58,421 nt of DNA from Bacillota bacterium (GTDB lineage: Bacteria > Bacillota > Clostridia > DSM-8532), in contig JAKIML020000036.1 in NCBI GenBank assembly GCA_022702935.2, positions 1-58,421 of the forward strand. The letters are read 5' to 3'. Numbering within the stretch: the stretch's first letter is position 1; the number at the start of each line of letters is the position of its first letter. Shown in pieces: positions 33,644-41,785 of the stretch. The notes beneath the pieces are model-generated. The model was not told where the DNA came from. It made no database searches and was given only the letters and a program-made list of their open reading frames with translations. The position numbers and the translations under genes were made by a program.

Positions 33644-34045
33644 CTAAAGATTCTTTGCAAATTCGCCGATTTTTTTGTCCATGTTGAGAATATGGTTGGT
33701 CAGCCATTTCAAAACCATATTATTGGCATTAATGATAACCAGCACGTTGCCATTATTCTGGTTATAATCGCTCTTAAGCTTTGCCAGGTCATTGATAAAG
33801 CTTTCATGGGCCTTCTTTTGCGCCTCAAGCTCAGGATAGTTGATTTTAGCCATATAGGCTTCTTCATCTCTGAAATGCATTTTTGTATATTCGTCCAGGA
33901 AATCGAGCATCTGATTGATGTATTCCTTTGCTCTGCGTTCCTTTCCGGCTTCGAACAGCTCATTGGCTTTCTTAAACCATGTCTTGTGCTGCTCATCAAT
34001 ATGTTCAACACCGACTGTCAAATTAGGAGTCCATTCAACTGGCAT
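33644..34045 (-). CDS. bacteriohemerythrin
   Basis: A 133-residue diiron four-helix protein. Ligands: His in DEQHKTWF, His and Glu in MHFRDEEAY, the His of KKAHESF with a spaced upstream position, and NHILNMD for the last His and Asp. AAGGGGG lies upstream of the ATG. It is the second hemerythrin of the window, not part of a chemotaxis pair. It may buffer or sense O2 next to the Fe-S-rich operon that starts in the other direction. Confidence 0.88.
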   Translation of the reverse strand: MPVEWTPNLTVGVEHIDEQHKTWFKKANELFEAGKERRAKEYINQMLDFLDEYTKMHFRDEEAYMAKINYPELEAQKKAHESFINDLAKLKSDYNQNNGNVLVIINANNMVLKWLTNHILNMDKKIGEFAKNL

Positions 34046-34182
34046 AATAATCCCCCTTACATATATATCTGATAATTAAATTCTACAGTTTTTTTCAAGA
34101 TAAATCCAATAAAATTTGAAGAAAGGTGTAATATTTTGTTCAGCGCCATTTGAATTACTGACTTATATACTATTTGCGCATA

Positions 34183-34211
34183 TTGACATTTGTGTGCGAT
34201 GCATATAATAT
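34183..34211 (+). promoter_or_regulatory. promoter of the NapH-flavodoxin-PadR operon
   Basis: TTGACA at 34183-34188 is followed by TATAAT at 34204-34209 (15-base spacer) or TAATAT at 34206-34211 (17-base spacer). Confidence 0.55.
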
Positions 34212-34217
34212 ATAATC

Positions 34218-34239
34218 ATGATATATCATTATGATATAT
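34218..34239. promoter_or_regulatory. putative PadR operator
   Basis: ATATATCAT (34221-34229), T, ATGATATAT (34231-34239) is a perfect inverted repeat, overlapping a second palindrome ATGATATATCAT (34218-34229). It lies just after the promoter. PadR-type regulators commonly bind AT-rich palindromes of this kind, and the operon encodes one as its last gene. Confidence 0.65.
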
Positions 34240-34260
34240 GAAACTCAAAGGAGCAGAACC

Positions 34261-35001
34261 ATGAAACGTCAGCAGATCAGAAAACTCATCCTATTGGTTT
34301 CTTTGCTGTTGTTGCCCATAACCATGTGGTACTTTTCCCCGGCAATCATCATCATGGGACTGGTGCAACATGTTTTAACAGGCAGCTTTTTTGTGTTCCT
34401 GTCCATGCTGGTTATCTCAATGTTCATGGGAAGAAGCTTCTGCGGCTTTCTTTGCCCTGCGGGAGCATTGCAGGAATGCGCAATGAGTATCAATGTCAGA
34501 CCTGCAAAACAAGGCAGAAGAAGAGCCATAAAGTTTGTCATCTGGACCGTTTGGCTGGCCATACTCGTATTTGCATTTGCTGGTGGACAAGGGGATGTCC
34601 GTGCTGACTTCCTCTTTATGACTGACCATGGCATATCCATATCCAAGCCTGTAAACTATATCATCTATTATACAGTGATACTCCTGGTGCTTCTGCCTTC
34701 TCTGATTTGTGGCAGACGTGCGGCGTGCCATTATATATGCTGGATGGCGCCATTCCTGATCCTTGGAGAAAAAATCGGAAAGCTGTTACATATTCCACAG
34801 CTCCATATAAAGGCTGACAAGAATAAATGCATTTCCTGCAACAAGTGTGAGTCGGTCTGCCCCATGGGGCTTAAGGTGGAGCGGATGGCAAAAGCGAATA
34901 CTTTTTATAAGTGTTCCGATTGCATCCAATGTGGAGCGTGTGTTGACAAGTGCTCCAGGAAGGTGCTGTCATATTCATGGAAAGCAGAAAAAGGGAGGTA
35001 G
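34261..35001 (+). CDS. NapH/YccM-like polyferredoxin membrane protein
   Basis: AAGGAG precedes ATG at 34261. The 246-residue protein has about four membrane helices. It has two membrane-edge cysteine motifs (FCGFLCPAGALQEC near 60 and CHYICWMAP near 158) typical of the NapH/CcoG/YccM family. The C-terminal part carries two 4Fe-4S motifs (CISCNKCESVCP and CSDCIQCGACVDKCSRK). It passes electrons across or along the membrane. The next gene is a flavodoxin, a natural electron carrier for it. Confidence 0.85.
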   Translation: MKRQQIRKLILLVSLLLLPITMWYFSPAIIIMGLVQHVLTGSFFVFLSMLVISMFMGRSFCGFLCPAGALQECAMSINVRPAKQGRRRAIKFVIWTVWLAILVFAFAGGQGDVRADFLFMTDHGISISKPVNYIIYYTVILLVLLPSLICGRRAACHYICWMAPFLILGEKIGKLLHIPQLHIKADKNKCISCNKCESVCPMGLKVERMAKANTFYKCSDCIQCGACVDKCSRKVLSYSWKAEKGR

Positions 35002-35006
35002 TCGAT

Positions 35007-35486
35007 ATGAAGAATCTTGTGGTTTATTATTCAATGGAAGGAAATACGAAGCAGGCTGCGGACCAAATAGCCCATAGGCTTAATGCCGACATACTGGAAC
35101 TTAAAACGGTTAAAAAAATGCCAAAAAGCAATATAAAAATCTTTTTTGGCGGTATGCTGTCAGTATTAGGTGTATGCCCCAAGCTTGAACCCATTGCAAT
35201 AAATCCTGAACAGTATGACAGGATCATTCTTGGAACCCCTGTATGGGCCGGCAAACCAGCCCCGGCCATCAGAACCTTTTTAAAGCAGTACAATGTGGAG
35301 AAGAAAATTACTGCACTTTTCACCTTCAGCGGCGGGGGCGATAATGAAGGCTGTGTACAATACCTGAAGGAGAAGCTTCCTAATCTTAAATCCACCATAG
35401 CGCTCGCCGATAGAAGGCGACCTATGGCATCAATGAATGATAAAAAACTTGAAGGCTTCATGGAGGAGCTTATCAATGGCCAATGA
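35007..35486 (+). CDS. flavodoxin-like protein
   Basis: Starts five bases after the polyferredoxin gene with GGGAGG upstream. The 159-residue protein has the FMN phosphate loop YSMEGNTKQAA near the N-terminus and the isoalloxazine loop LGTPVWAGKPAPAIRTFL at about 72. It belongs with the flavodoxin-like family common in Clostridia. Likely a low-potential electron carrier for, or from, the membrane protein upstream. Confidence 0.85.
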   Translation: MKNLVVYYSMEGNTKQAADQIAHRLNADILELKTVKKMPKSNIKIFFGGMLSVLGVCPKLEPIAINPEQYDRIILGTPVWAGKPAPAIRTFLKQYNVEKKITALFTFSGGGDNEGCVQYLKEKLPNLKSTIALADRRRPMASMNDKKLEGFMEELINGQ

Positions 35487-36006
35487 AAAGAAGATAAATT
35501 ATGTCATACTCGGCCTTCTTAGCCACGAACCGCTTACAGGCTATGAGATCAAAAAGAAGATTGATCAATCACTGAGATTCTTCTGGAGTGGAAGCTATGG
35601 GAGTATCTATCCTACCCTGGATACCTTGGAAAAGGACGGCTGTGTAGAGAAAAAGGAAGAATCTTCAGGAAGAGGCAAAATCATTTATTCCATTACCGAG
35701 AGAGGACGAATGCTTCTTAAGGAATGGCTCATGAAGCCTGTTGAAAAAGATGAGTTAAGGTATGAAACCTTGCTCAAGCTCTTTTTCGGCGGTGAGCTTG
35801 GCAAAGAGGGCGTGTTGACGCATATTCAGAGATTTGAAGAAAAGATAAAGCAAGAGCTCTTGCTTTTTGAAATGTACGCCGCCAATCTGGAAAAGGTTCT
35901 GGATGAAGAGGAGCATAAATACTATTTGCTGACGGTTAAGTTCGGTATTGAGTCATATCGGGCCTTTCTCAATTGGTGCGAGCAGGCGAAGACGCTGCTG
36001 TCATAG
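35476..36006 (+). CDS. PadR-family transcriptional regulator
   Basis: ATG at 35476 overlaps the flavodoxin stop by 11 bases; GGAGGAG (35462-35468) lies within that gene. The 176-residue protein has the winged helix opening INYVILGLLSHEPLTGYEIKKKI and a YPTLDTLEKDGCVEKK wing, followed by the alpha-helical dimerisation domain. A long C-terminal domain of this kind is found in Vir-type PadR proteins. It very likely controls its own operon through the palindrome at 34218. Effector unknown. Confidence 0.88.
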   Translation: MANEKKINYVILGLLSHEPLTGYEIKKKIDQSLRFFWSGSYGSIYPTLDTLEKDGCVEKKEESSGRGKIIYSITERGRMLLKEWLMKPVEKDELRYETLLKLFFGGELGKEGVLTHIQRFEEKIKQELLLFEMYAANLEKVLDEEEHKYYLLTVKFGIESYRAFLNWCEQAKTLLS

Positions 36007-36107
36007 AATAAGCCAGATTCCAGCATACTGCCGCTCTTTATCCTCCCCGCACACAGGTGTATAATGGAATCAATTGCACACCATAACTGTTGTGAGGAGG
36101 GAGCGCT

Positions 36108-36944
36108 TTGAGAATTGGTGGAGGCATTGAAAGACCCTATAGCAATCCTGATGAGTGGTATCAGTTAGTCAGAGAATTGGGGTACCGGGCTGTTTTGGCA
36201 CCCGTTGATTACCGGGCAAGCAAGGAAGAGAAGCAGGCTTATTTGCAGTGCGCCAGGGAACATGATCTGGTCATTGGAGAAGTTGGTGTATGGAAGAATG
36301 CTATCGCCATAGATGATCAAGAAAGAAAAGCGGCCATGGCGTACTGTATCAATCAGTTGGCGCTGGCTGAGGAGCTGGGGGCAAACTGCTGCGTAAACGT
36401 AGCAGGAAGCAGGGGCGCGGCCTGGGACGGCTTTTACAGAGAGAATTACGCCGAGGATACCTATGCGTTAATTGTAGATTCGGTCCGGGAGATTATTGAT
36501 GCCGTTAAGCCAAAGCGAACCTTCTACACCATTGAGCCCATGCCCTGGATGATACCGGACTCGCCGGATGATTACCTTCAGCTCATCCGTGATGTGGACA
36601 GGAAGGCCTTTGGCGTGCATTTGGATTTTGTGAATATGATTAATTGCCCCAGAAGATATCTCTTCTGTGATGAGTTTATTGAGGAATGCTTTACCAAGCT
36701 TGGCCCGTATATCAAGAGCATTCATGGCAAGGATGTTATTATGGAGAATGCCTTCACAACCCTTATCCATGAAACCATGCCGGGCAAAGGTATCGTGAAT
36801 TATCAGAAGGTGGCCAGACTCTGTGAGGCGCTGGGGCCCGACATGCCTTTATTTGTGGAGCATCTGCCTGATTTCGAAAGCTATAGGCAGGCTGCGGCTT
36901 ATGTAAGAGAACAGGCGGCCCTGGCTGGTGTGAGGACAGAATAA
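36108..36944 (+). CDS. sugar phosphate isomerase/epimerase-like TIM-barrel protein
   Basis: TTG start at 36108 with GGAGGG upstream. The 278-residue protein is of the xylose-isomerase-like AP-endonuclease-2 superfamily: barrel strands with metal-binding residues appear at FYTIEPMPW (Glu), GVHLDFVNM (His and Asp), SIHGKDV (His) and FVEHL (Glu). These fit a divalent-metal sugar or inositol-derivative isomerase. The gene lies 18 bases before an ArsC-like gene and shares its operon. Confidence 0.8.
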   Translation: MRIGGGIERPYSNPDEWYQLVRELGYRAVLAPVDYRASKEEKQAYLQCAREHDLVIGEVGVWKNAIAIDDQERKAAMAYCINQLALAEELGANCCVNVAGSRGAAWDGFYRENYAEDTYALIVDSVREIIDAVKPKRTFYTIEPMPWMIPDSPDDYLQLIRDVDRKAFGVHLDFVNMINCPRRYLFCDEFIEECFTKLGPYIKSIHGKDVIMENAFTTLIHETMPGKGIVNYQKVARLCEALGPDMPLFVEHLPDFESYRQAAAYVREQAALAGVRTE

Positions 36945-36962
36945 CGACCGACGGAGGACTTT

Positions 36963-37319
36963 ATGATATTCCTGTGTTACCCGAAATGCACGACCTGTCA
37001 AAAAGCAATGAAATGGCTGGAGGCCAAGGGTATAGCCTTTGATGAAAGACATATCAAAGACAGCAATCCTACTCTGGAGGAATTAAGGGCATGGCATAAA
37101 AAGAGCGGCCTGCCCCTTAAAAAGTTCTTTAATACCAGCGGACTCATGTATAAGGAGCTGAATTTAAAGGACAAACTTCCCACCATGAGCGAGGAGGAAC
37201 AGTATAATCTCCTGGCATCGGACGGCATGCTTGTAAAGCGTCCCATGCTCATCAGCGATGACTTTGTTCTGGTGGGCTTTCATGAGGATGAGTGGAAGGC
37301 AGTACTTAAAATTAAGTGA
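36963..37319 (+). CDS. ArsC/Spx-family thioredoxin-fold protein
   Basis: GGAGG precedes the ATG. The 118-residue protein opens CYPKCTTCQKA with a CXXC redox pair (Cys9, Cys12) and ends with KRPMLISDDFVLVGF, the C-terminal signature of the arsenate-reductase-like family. The CTTC pair and length favour the Spx/MgsR/YffB type over plain arsenate reductase, but the Arg of Spx RNA-polymerase contact is not certain. Redox enzyme or stress regulator. Confidence 0.78.
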   Translation: MIFLCYPKCTTCQKAMKWLEAKGIAFDERHIKDSNPTLEELRAWHKKSGLPLKKFFNTSGLMYKELNLKDKLPTMSEEEQYNLLASDGMLVKRPMLISDDFVLVGFHEDEWKAVLKIK

Positions 37320-37324
37320 GACGG

Positions 37325-38164
37325 CTAGATAGAGTCAATCCACTCGCACATATCGGCATGCTCCGCCATGCCCTTCCAGAACAGCTTGGCCAGGTTTGAA
37401 TGCAAGCCGCCTTTTATGATGATGAGCTTGCCTAATCCCGGGCTGATTTCGTTGATTTTACTCACAAAGGATATGGAATTGGCCGGCTCCACCACTGAGT
37501 CGCAATCGCCATGAATGCACAGGATGGGGATGTTGACGTCAGCATTCAGCCATTGGTATGGATCGGCCTTTTCCTTATGACCTTCTTTTCCTATGAAGTC
37601 GTTGATAGCTCTTGTCAGATAACCATTCCTGCATTCTTTAAAATTGATGGGACCACTGATGCTCATTACGCCTTTAATGGCTTTTTTGTCAAAACCAATC
37701 TTCGGCAAGACATCGCTGTAGGCAAGATAGGTAACGATATGGGCGCCTGCGGATTGTCCCATAAGAACCACTTTGTCCTGATACAGACCTTGCTCTTTCA
37801 GCTTATCGACACCGAATTTCAAGGCGTTTGCAACATCATCAGTCTGTGCAGGGAAAACATGCTTGGGCGCCTTGCGATATCCCGCCAAAATGGTGGTATA
37901 TCCAAGGCTGGCAAAAAAGTAGGCCACGAATCTGAAGGTCTGTGGTGTGCCCTGCCGCCACCCGCCTCCGTGGCAGAAGAACAGGGTGGTGCTCTTTCGT
38001 TGCCCTTCTTCAGGATGGATAATGAGCACATCCTGCTGCTTGTCAGGACCATAATGATAGGCTTCCTTGACAAATCTGGCGCTGCCGCTTTTATTCTGTA
38101 CGAAAACCTTCATCAGCAAAGGGGAAACGGTCATATATTCTCTGAATAGTCCTTTAATACTCAT
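37325..38164 (-). CDS. alpha/beta hydrolase (acetyl esterase type)
   Basis: AAGGAG lies ten bases upstream of ATG 38164. The 279-residue protein has the HGGGW oxyanion motif of the hormone-sensitive-lipase-like esterases, nucleophile GQSAGAHIV (Ser near 148), acid in HGDCDSVV and His in GGLHSN. It ends five bases from the ArsC-like stop on the other strand. Substrate unknown, probably a short acyl ester. Confidence 0.82.
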   Translation of the reverse strand: MSIKGLFREYMTVSPLLMKVFVQNKSGSARFVKEAYHYGPDKQQDVLIIHPEEGQRKSTTLFFCHGGGWRQGTPQTFRFVAYFFASLGYTTILAGYRKAPKHVFPAQTDDVANALKFGVDKLKEQGLYQDKVVLMGQSAGAHIVTYLAYSDVLPKIGFDKKAIKGVMSISGPINFKECRNGYLTRAINDFIGKEGHKEKADPYQWLNADVNIPILCIHGDCDSVVEPANSISFVSKINEISPGLGKLIIIKGGLHSNLAKLFWKGMAEHADMCEWIDSI

Positions 38165-38485
38165 ATTCCTATGCTCCTTACAGCCAGACCCACAAAGCGC
38201 TTTCAGCAATGCAGTTGTGCTCTGTTTATTGGCACTATACTTATATTATAGCAAATATTTCTGGTTATCACTTTCTTTTCTCCGGTTCTTCACTGGACTT
38301 TTTCATGAGATAAAGATATTATTCAAATATAGGCCATCATGAATGCATAGGCTATAATGCAAATATGGCTCAATGTTCAAACCTTCAGAGTGCGGTCGGT
38401 ACCGCGCTCAAATCAAGGGAGGGGTATAAAATCATACGTTTTGGCAGCTTCACATCCTGTAAACTACCATGAAAGGGGTGAGCTT
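38165..38485. other. intergenic region with a strong hairpin
   Basis: Between the hydrolase and the next clear gene lie over 500 bases with no large gene. TATAAT occurs at 38353-38358. GAGTGCGGT (38388-38396), loop CGGT, ACCGCGCTC (38401-38409) is a strong 9-bp hairpin without T-run, possibly part of a structured RNA. No known RNA family recognised. Confidence 0.4.
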
Positions 38486-38542
38486 ATGCTTGGATTAAGG
38501 GCCTTCGTAAACAAAATGCTCCATGCAAAGTCTGCAAAATAA
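38486..38542 (+). CDS. possible 18-residue peptide
   Basis: AAAGGGGTG precedes ATG 38486 at normal spacing; the frame reads MLGLRAFVNKMLHAKSAK then stop. It is a basic amphipathic peptide with no known family. It overlaps the left arm of an inverted repeat (38518-38566), so it might instead belong to a structured RNA or leader. Confidence 0.3.
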   Translation: MLGLRAFVNKMLHAKSAK

Positions 38543-38566
38543 ACGTGGCGATGGATTGCATGGAGC
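38518..38566. repeat. inverted repeat
   Basis: GCTCCATGCAA (38518-38528) and TTGCATGGAGC (38556-38566) are perfectly complementary over 11 bp, separated by 27 bases. The 3' side is followed by A-rich, not T-rich, sequence, so it is not a plus-strand terminator. Confidence 0.6.
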
Positions 38567-38669
38567 CTAATAAAAAAATCGCCAGCGTTCATTCTGACTT
38601 CAAAATGAGCAGTTTATAATGCAGGCTTTGCTTCCTTAAAACGAGTATATTTTAAGGAGCGGAGTTAGA

Positions 38670-38933
38670 ATGAAGTATAAAAAAGCTGATGAGATTTTAC
38701 CTGAAAGATTGCTGAAGGAATTACAGGCCTATGTAAGCGGTGAACTGATATATATCCCCAGCCTGGAAGGGAAACGCAGGGGATGGGGTGAGCGAACGGG
38801 TTCAAAGGAATACTTGCGAAGAAGAAACATGGAAATTCGCTCAAGGTTCCGTCAAGGGTCAACCATTGATCAGCTTACAGAAGCATTCTGTCTTTCCTAT
38901 GACAGCATAAAGAAAATTGTATATTCCAAATAG
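38670..38933 (+). CDS. CD3324-family (Mor-like HTH) protein
   Basis: AAGGAG precedes the ATG. The 87-residue protein begins MKYKKADEILPERLLKELQ, has YIPSLEGKRRGWGERTGSKEYLRRRN, and ends in a helix-turn-helix (TIDQLTEAFCLSYDSIKKIV). This is the small HTH family named after a Clostridioides difficile protein and related to the Mor transcription activator domain. Probably a DNA-binding protein; target unknown. Monocistronic with its own terminator. Confidence 0.75.
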   Translation: MKYKKADEILPERLLKELQAYVSGELIYIPSLEGKRRGWGERTGSKEYLRRRNMEIRSRFRQGSTIDQLTEAFCLSYDSIKKIVYSK

Positions 38934-38942
38934 TCGTAAATT

Positions 38943-38973
38943 CAAACCCGATGGTTTAACGCCATCGGGTTTG
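38943..38973 (+). terminator. factor-independent terminator
   Basis: CAAACCCGATGG (38943-38954) and CCATCGGGTTTG (38962-38973) form a perfect 12-bp stem. Confidence 0.7.
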
Positions 38974-39067
38974 TGCAATGAATGGGTTAAAATGTTTTTT
39001 GCCTATCTTCTGCTGGCCGCTTCCCTTATGATAGGGGCAGACAGAGTCTTAACCATGAAATGCGGGC

Positions 39068-39937
39068 ATGATGGCAATGGAAAACATTTTGATATACAGG
39101 ATTCTTGAAAGATATAAAAGGAAGCTAAAATATATAGGGCAGCAGCATGAGGTCGTTCATTTGATTAAAAGCATACAGAACAATACATACCATGATGTTG
39201 AAAGGCTTTGTGTCGCAGACGGACTATGGGCGCATCAAAAGCTTGCCAGTTCGGATTTGCGTATATTAAGCTTTATTATCTGCCCTGAACGCATCTACAG
39301 CAATGAGGCGCTGGAACTGGTGGAAGGCTTCATGAATAAAGCCCAGAATGTCTATGTTGTATCAGAAAGGCTTTTAAGCAAAATCAGTGAAAGAGACGGG
39401 CCCGACGGGCTTGTTTCCATCGTACAGCTCCCATGTTATGAAATTGACTGTCTCAGGCTCAGAAAGAATGCTTTTATCATGGTGCTGGATGGTTTAGAAA
39501 ACCCGGGAAACATAGGAACTATTCTTCGAACCTGTGATGGCGCTGCGGTAGATGCTGTGTTTGTTTGCAACAGGAGAGCGCGAATCACCAGCTCCAAGCT
39601 CATCAAAGCGAGTATGGGCGCCGCTTTTACAATTCCCATCATTGAATTTGAAGACATGGATGAATGCATTGATTGGCTTTTGGCCCATGGCTTTAATGTT
39701 TATCTTGCAGATACCCGGGCTGACAAAACCTATAAGGAGTTCGGCTATGAAGGCCATACCGCGTTGGTTATGGGGAGTGAACGGTATGGCATATCGGAGA
39801 AATGGTATTTATTAAATCCGCAGCGATTAGCCATTCCTATGCTGGGAATATGCGATTCCTTAAATGTGGGCGTGGCGGCTTCAGTGATTGCTTATGAAAT
39901 AAGCATGCAAAGACTTAAGAGAGAACGTGGATGTTGA
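39068..39937 (+). CDS. SPOUT-class (TrmH/SpoU) RNA 2'-O-methyltransferase
   Basis: The C-terminal part has the trefoil-knot motifs in order: NPGNIGTILRT (motif 1, near residue 147), VMGSERYGIS (motif 2, near 234) and IPMLGICDSLNVGVAASV (motif 3, near 257). The N-terminal 120 residues resemble the substrate-binding domain of rRNA/tRNA methyltransferases. ATG at 39068 has a weak ribosome binding site; ATG at 39077 is an alternative. The substrate is ribosomal or transfer RNA by family. Confidence 0.85.
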   Translation: MMAMENILIYRILERYKRKLKYIGQQHEVVHLIKSIQNNTYHDVERLCVADGLWAHQKLASSDLRILSFIICPERIYSNEALELVEGFMNKAQNVYVVSERLLSKISERDGPDGLVSIVQLPCYEIDCLRLRKNAFIMVLDGLENPGNIGTILRTCDGAAVDAVFVCNRRARITSSKLIKASMGAAFTIPIIEFEDMDECIDWLLAHGFNVYLADTRADKTYKEFGYEGHTALVMGSERYGISEKWYLLNPQRLAIPMLGICDSLNVGVAASVIAYEISMQRLKRERGC

Positions 39938-39939
39938 TG

Positions 39940-40003
39940 GACTTCCAGGCATAAAAACGGACTTCGGTTTCGCAATCAGGTCCTATGCCGGGAAGTCTTT
40001 TTG
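39940..40003 (+). terminator. long terminator hairpin
   Basis: GACTTCCAGGCAT (39940-39952) pairs with ATGCCGGGAAGTC (39985-39997), one G-U or mismatch pair, then TTTTTG. The 32-base loop is long. Confidence 0.6.
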
Positions 40004-40122
40004 TATTTGTAGAACCAGGTCTTGTATTATATAATAGCTATCATCATATGAACCCCTTATTAGTGAGCTGTAGTCATTAAGGGGCGTATAAAAAGAACAT
40101 CCGCTGGATGGGAAGGCTGGTT

Positions 40123-40689
40123 ATGATGAACACGAGAGAATTTCTTGAGATATTGCATATGGCCGAGCGCCTAAAGGATACTACCCGGCATTGTACAACC
40201 TCCAAGGGAAGAACTGAGAGTGTTGCGGAGCATTGCTGGCGAACGGCGTTGATGGCGTTCCTGTTAAAGAGTGAATTTCCTGACTGTGACATGGACAGGG
40301 TGGTCGGCATGTGCCTGATTCACGATTTGGGGGAGTGCTTTACAGGGGATATCCCCACATTCTTAAAAACCGAGAAGGATCGTCAGGAGGAAGAGCACCA
40401 ACTCGAACAGTGGATGAAGTCGCTTCCCGCAGATATATCAGCAAGGCTGACAGAGCTCTTTCATGAGATGAACGCTCAGCAGACAAAGGAGGCGAAGCTG
40501 TACAAGGCCCTTGATAAGCTGGAGGCGCTGATTCAGCATAATGAAGCTCCAATCAGCACCTGGGCTGAAAATGAGTATGCGTTGAATAAAACCTATGCCT
40601 TTGACAGTGTTGACTTCTCCGACTGGATGATGGCGCTTAGAAAAGAAATCCTGGATGACACCCTGCGGAAAATTGAGTTGGAATCATAA
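40123..40689 (+). CDS. HD-domain phosphohydrolase (YfbR-like)
   Basis: GGAAGG lies six bases before ATG 40123. The 188-residue protein has the HD-superfamily metal residues: H in TRHCTT, EHCWRTALMAFLL, then LIHDLGE with the HD pair, and a later DKLEAL. The length and motifs fit YfbR-like 5'-nucleotidases or related HD hydrolases. A stem of CCCCTTA/TAAGGGG (40053-40084) lies in its leader. Confidence 0.8.
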   Translation: MMNTREFLEILHMAERLKDTTRHCTTSKGRTESVAEHCWRTALMAFLLKSEFPDCDMDRVVGMCLIHDLGECFTGDIPTFLKTEKDRQEEEHQLEQWMKSLPADISARLTELFHEMNAQQTKEAKLYKALDKLEALIQHNEAPISTWAENEYALNKTYAFDSVDFSDWMMALRKEILDDTLRKIELES

Positions 40690-40829
40690 AGCGCTCGAGG
40701 CGTACAGAGCACCTATGGTGAATCTGCTCTTGGCTTATCCCAAGCCTAAACGTTATAATATTCAGGATGGTGCTACCAATATCATCCAATTAACAGAGGA
40801 AATACATTGTGCCAAAGGAGGAAGGCATT

Positions 40830-41222
40830 ATGCGCTACACCATTCAAACCACAAAAGCCCAGCAGTTTATCAATATTACCCATACTGTTGCTGAAGCGGT
40901 AAGAAACAGTAATGTACAGGATGGCATTGCCGTTGTCTACGTACCTCATACAACGGCCGGTGTTACTATAAACGAAAATGCTGACCCTGATGTGGTACGG
41001 GATATGATTTCGGCCATGGACAAAACCTATCCCGTGCATGGCGATTACCGTCATTTTGAGGGCAACTCCCATGCGCATATCAAGGCTTCTCTCATGGGCT
41101 CATCCTGTACCGCCATCATCTCCAACGGAAAGCTTATGCTTGGTACGTGGCAGAGTATCTATTTTTGTGAATTTGACGGCCCCAGAAACAGGGAGTATTA
41201 TGTAAAGATTCTGAAGGGCTGA
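40830..41222 (+). CDS. YjbQ/UPF0047-family protein
   Basis: AAAGGAGGAAGG precedes ATG at 40830. The 130-residue protein has the hallmark motifs: HTTAGVTINENADPDV, HGDYRHFEGNSHAHIK and LGTWQSIYFCEFDGPR. The family has weak thiamine-phosphate synthase activity, but its real role is not settled. The next gene is an EamA-type transporter 43 bases downstream. Confidence 0.88.
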   Translation: MRYTIQTTKAQQFINITHTVAEAVRNSNVQDGIAVVYVPHTTAGVTINENADPDVVRDMISAMDKTYPVHGDYRHFEGNSHAHIKASLMGSSCTAIISNGKLMLGTWQSIYFCEFDGPRNREYYVKILKG

Positions 41223-41265
41223 TGGGAGTACTATAAGCAGACAAAGTCTAAAGGAGAAATAACGA

Positions 41266-41694
41266 ATGCTTAATTATGTGTGGCCGCTTGCCTTGGTGGT
41301 CCTGTCCAATGTTTTTTATCAGATCTGTGCAAAAACGGTTCCGGGGGGAATGAACCCTCTTGCCTCCCTGACCATCACCTATATAGTTGGTGCTGTAATT
41401 TCTCTAGTTCTTTACTATATGCTGAATCCGGGTGCCAACATCGTTCGGGAATACAGCAAGCTCAACTGGGCGCCATTTGTATTGGGGCTGGTTATTGTGG
41501 GCCTGGAGGTGGGTTATATCTATGCCTATAAGGCGGGATGGAGTGTAAGCACGGCCCAGATTGTGCAGGCGACAGTGGTGGCGGTAATCCTGATTTTTGT
41601 AGGCTATCTCATTTACCATGAGGCGTTAACCTGGAACAAGATAGCCGGAATTGCAGTCTGCCTGGCCGGGCTGGTTCTTATTAATATTAAATAA
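41266..41694 (+). CDS. four-helix EamA/SMR-like transporter
   Basis: AAAGGAG lies before the ATG. The 142-residue protein has four membrane helices (WPLALVVLSNVFYQI, LASLTITYIVGAVISLVLYY, APFVLGLVIVGLEVGYIYAY, IAGIAVCLAGLVLI). One half-size unit of the drug/metabolite transporter superfamily dimerises. The substrate is not evident. Confidence 0.75.
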   Translation: MLNYVWPLALVVLSNVFYQICAKTVPGGMNPLASLTITYIVGAVISLVLYYMLNPGANIVREYSKLNWAPFVLGLVIVGLEVGYIYAYKAGWSVSTAQIVQATVVAVILIFVGYLIYHEALTWNKIAGIAVCLAGLVLINIK

Positions 41695-41716
41695 TTGGTA
41701 TGAATGGCTCCATTAA

Positions 41717-41785
41717 TGGTATCTGGCCCTTGATGCGGAGGATGAAATCATTGGCGGTTGTGGGCTCATACAGAATCATGCATAA
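41717..41785 (+). pseudogene. GNAT acetyltransferase remnant
   Basis: The plus-strand frame reads WYLALDAEDEIIGGCGLIQNHA then stop, matching the second beta-strand region of a GNAT enzyme (typically WYLALDEEGRIIGGCGLITNDF). No start or remainder is present. It overlaps the 3' end of the convergent AraC gene. Confidence 0.5.

Noticed and set aside
37511-38149. 212-codon frame opposite the alpha/beta hydrolase gene
   Set aside because: It is antisense to a gene with a complete catalytic triad, and shows no recognisable protein features.
38365-38472. 35-codon frame from ATG 38365
   Set aside because: No ribosome binding site and no matching family; it covers the strong hairpin, which better explains the sequence.
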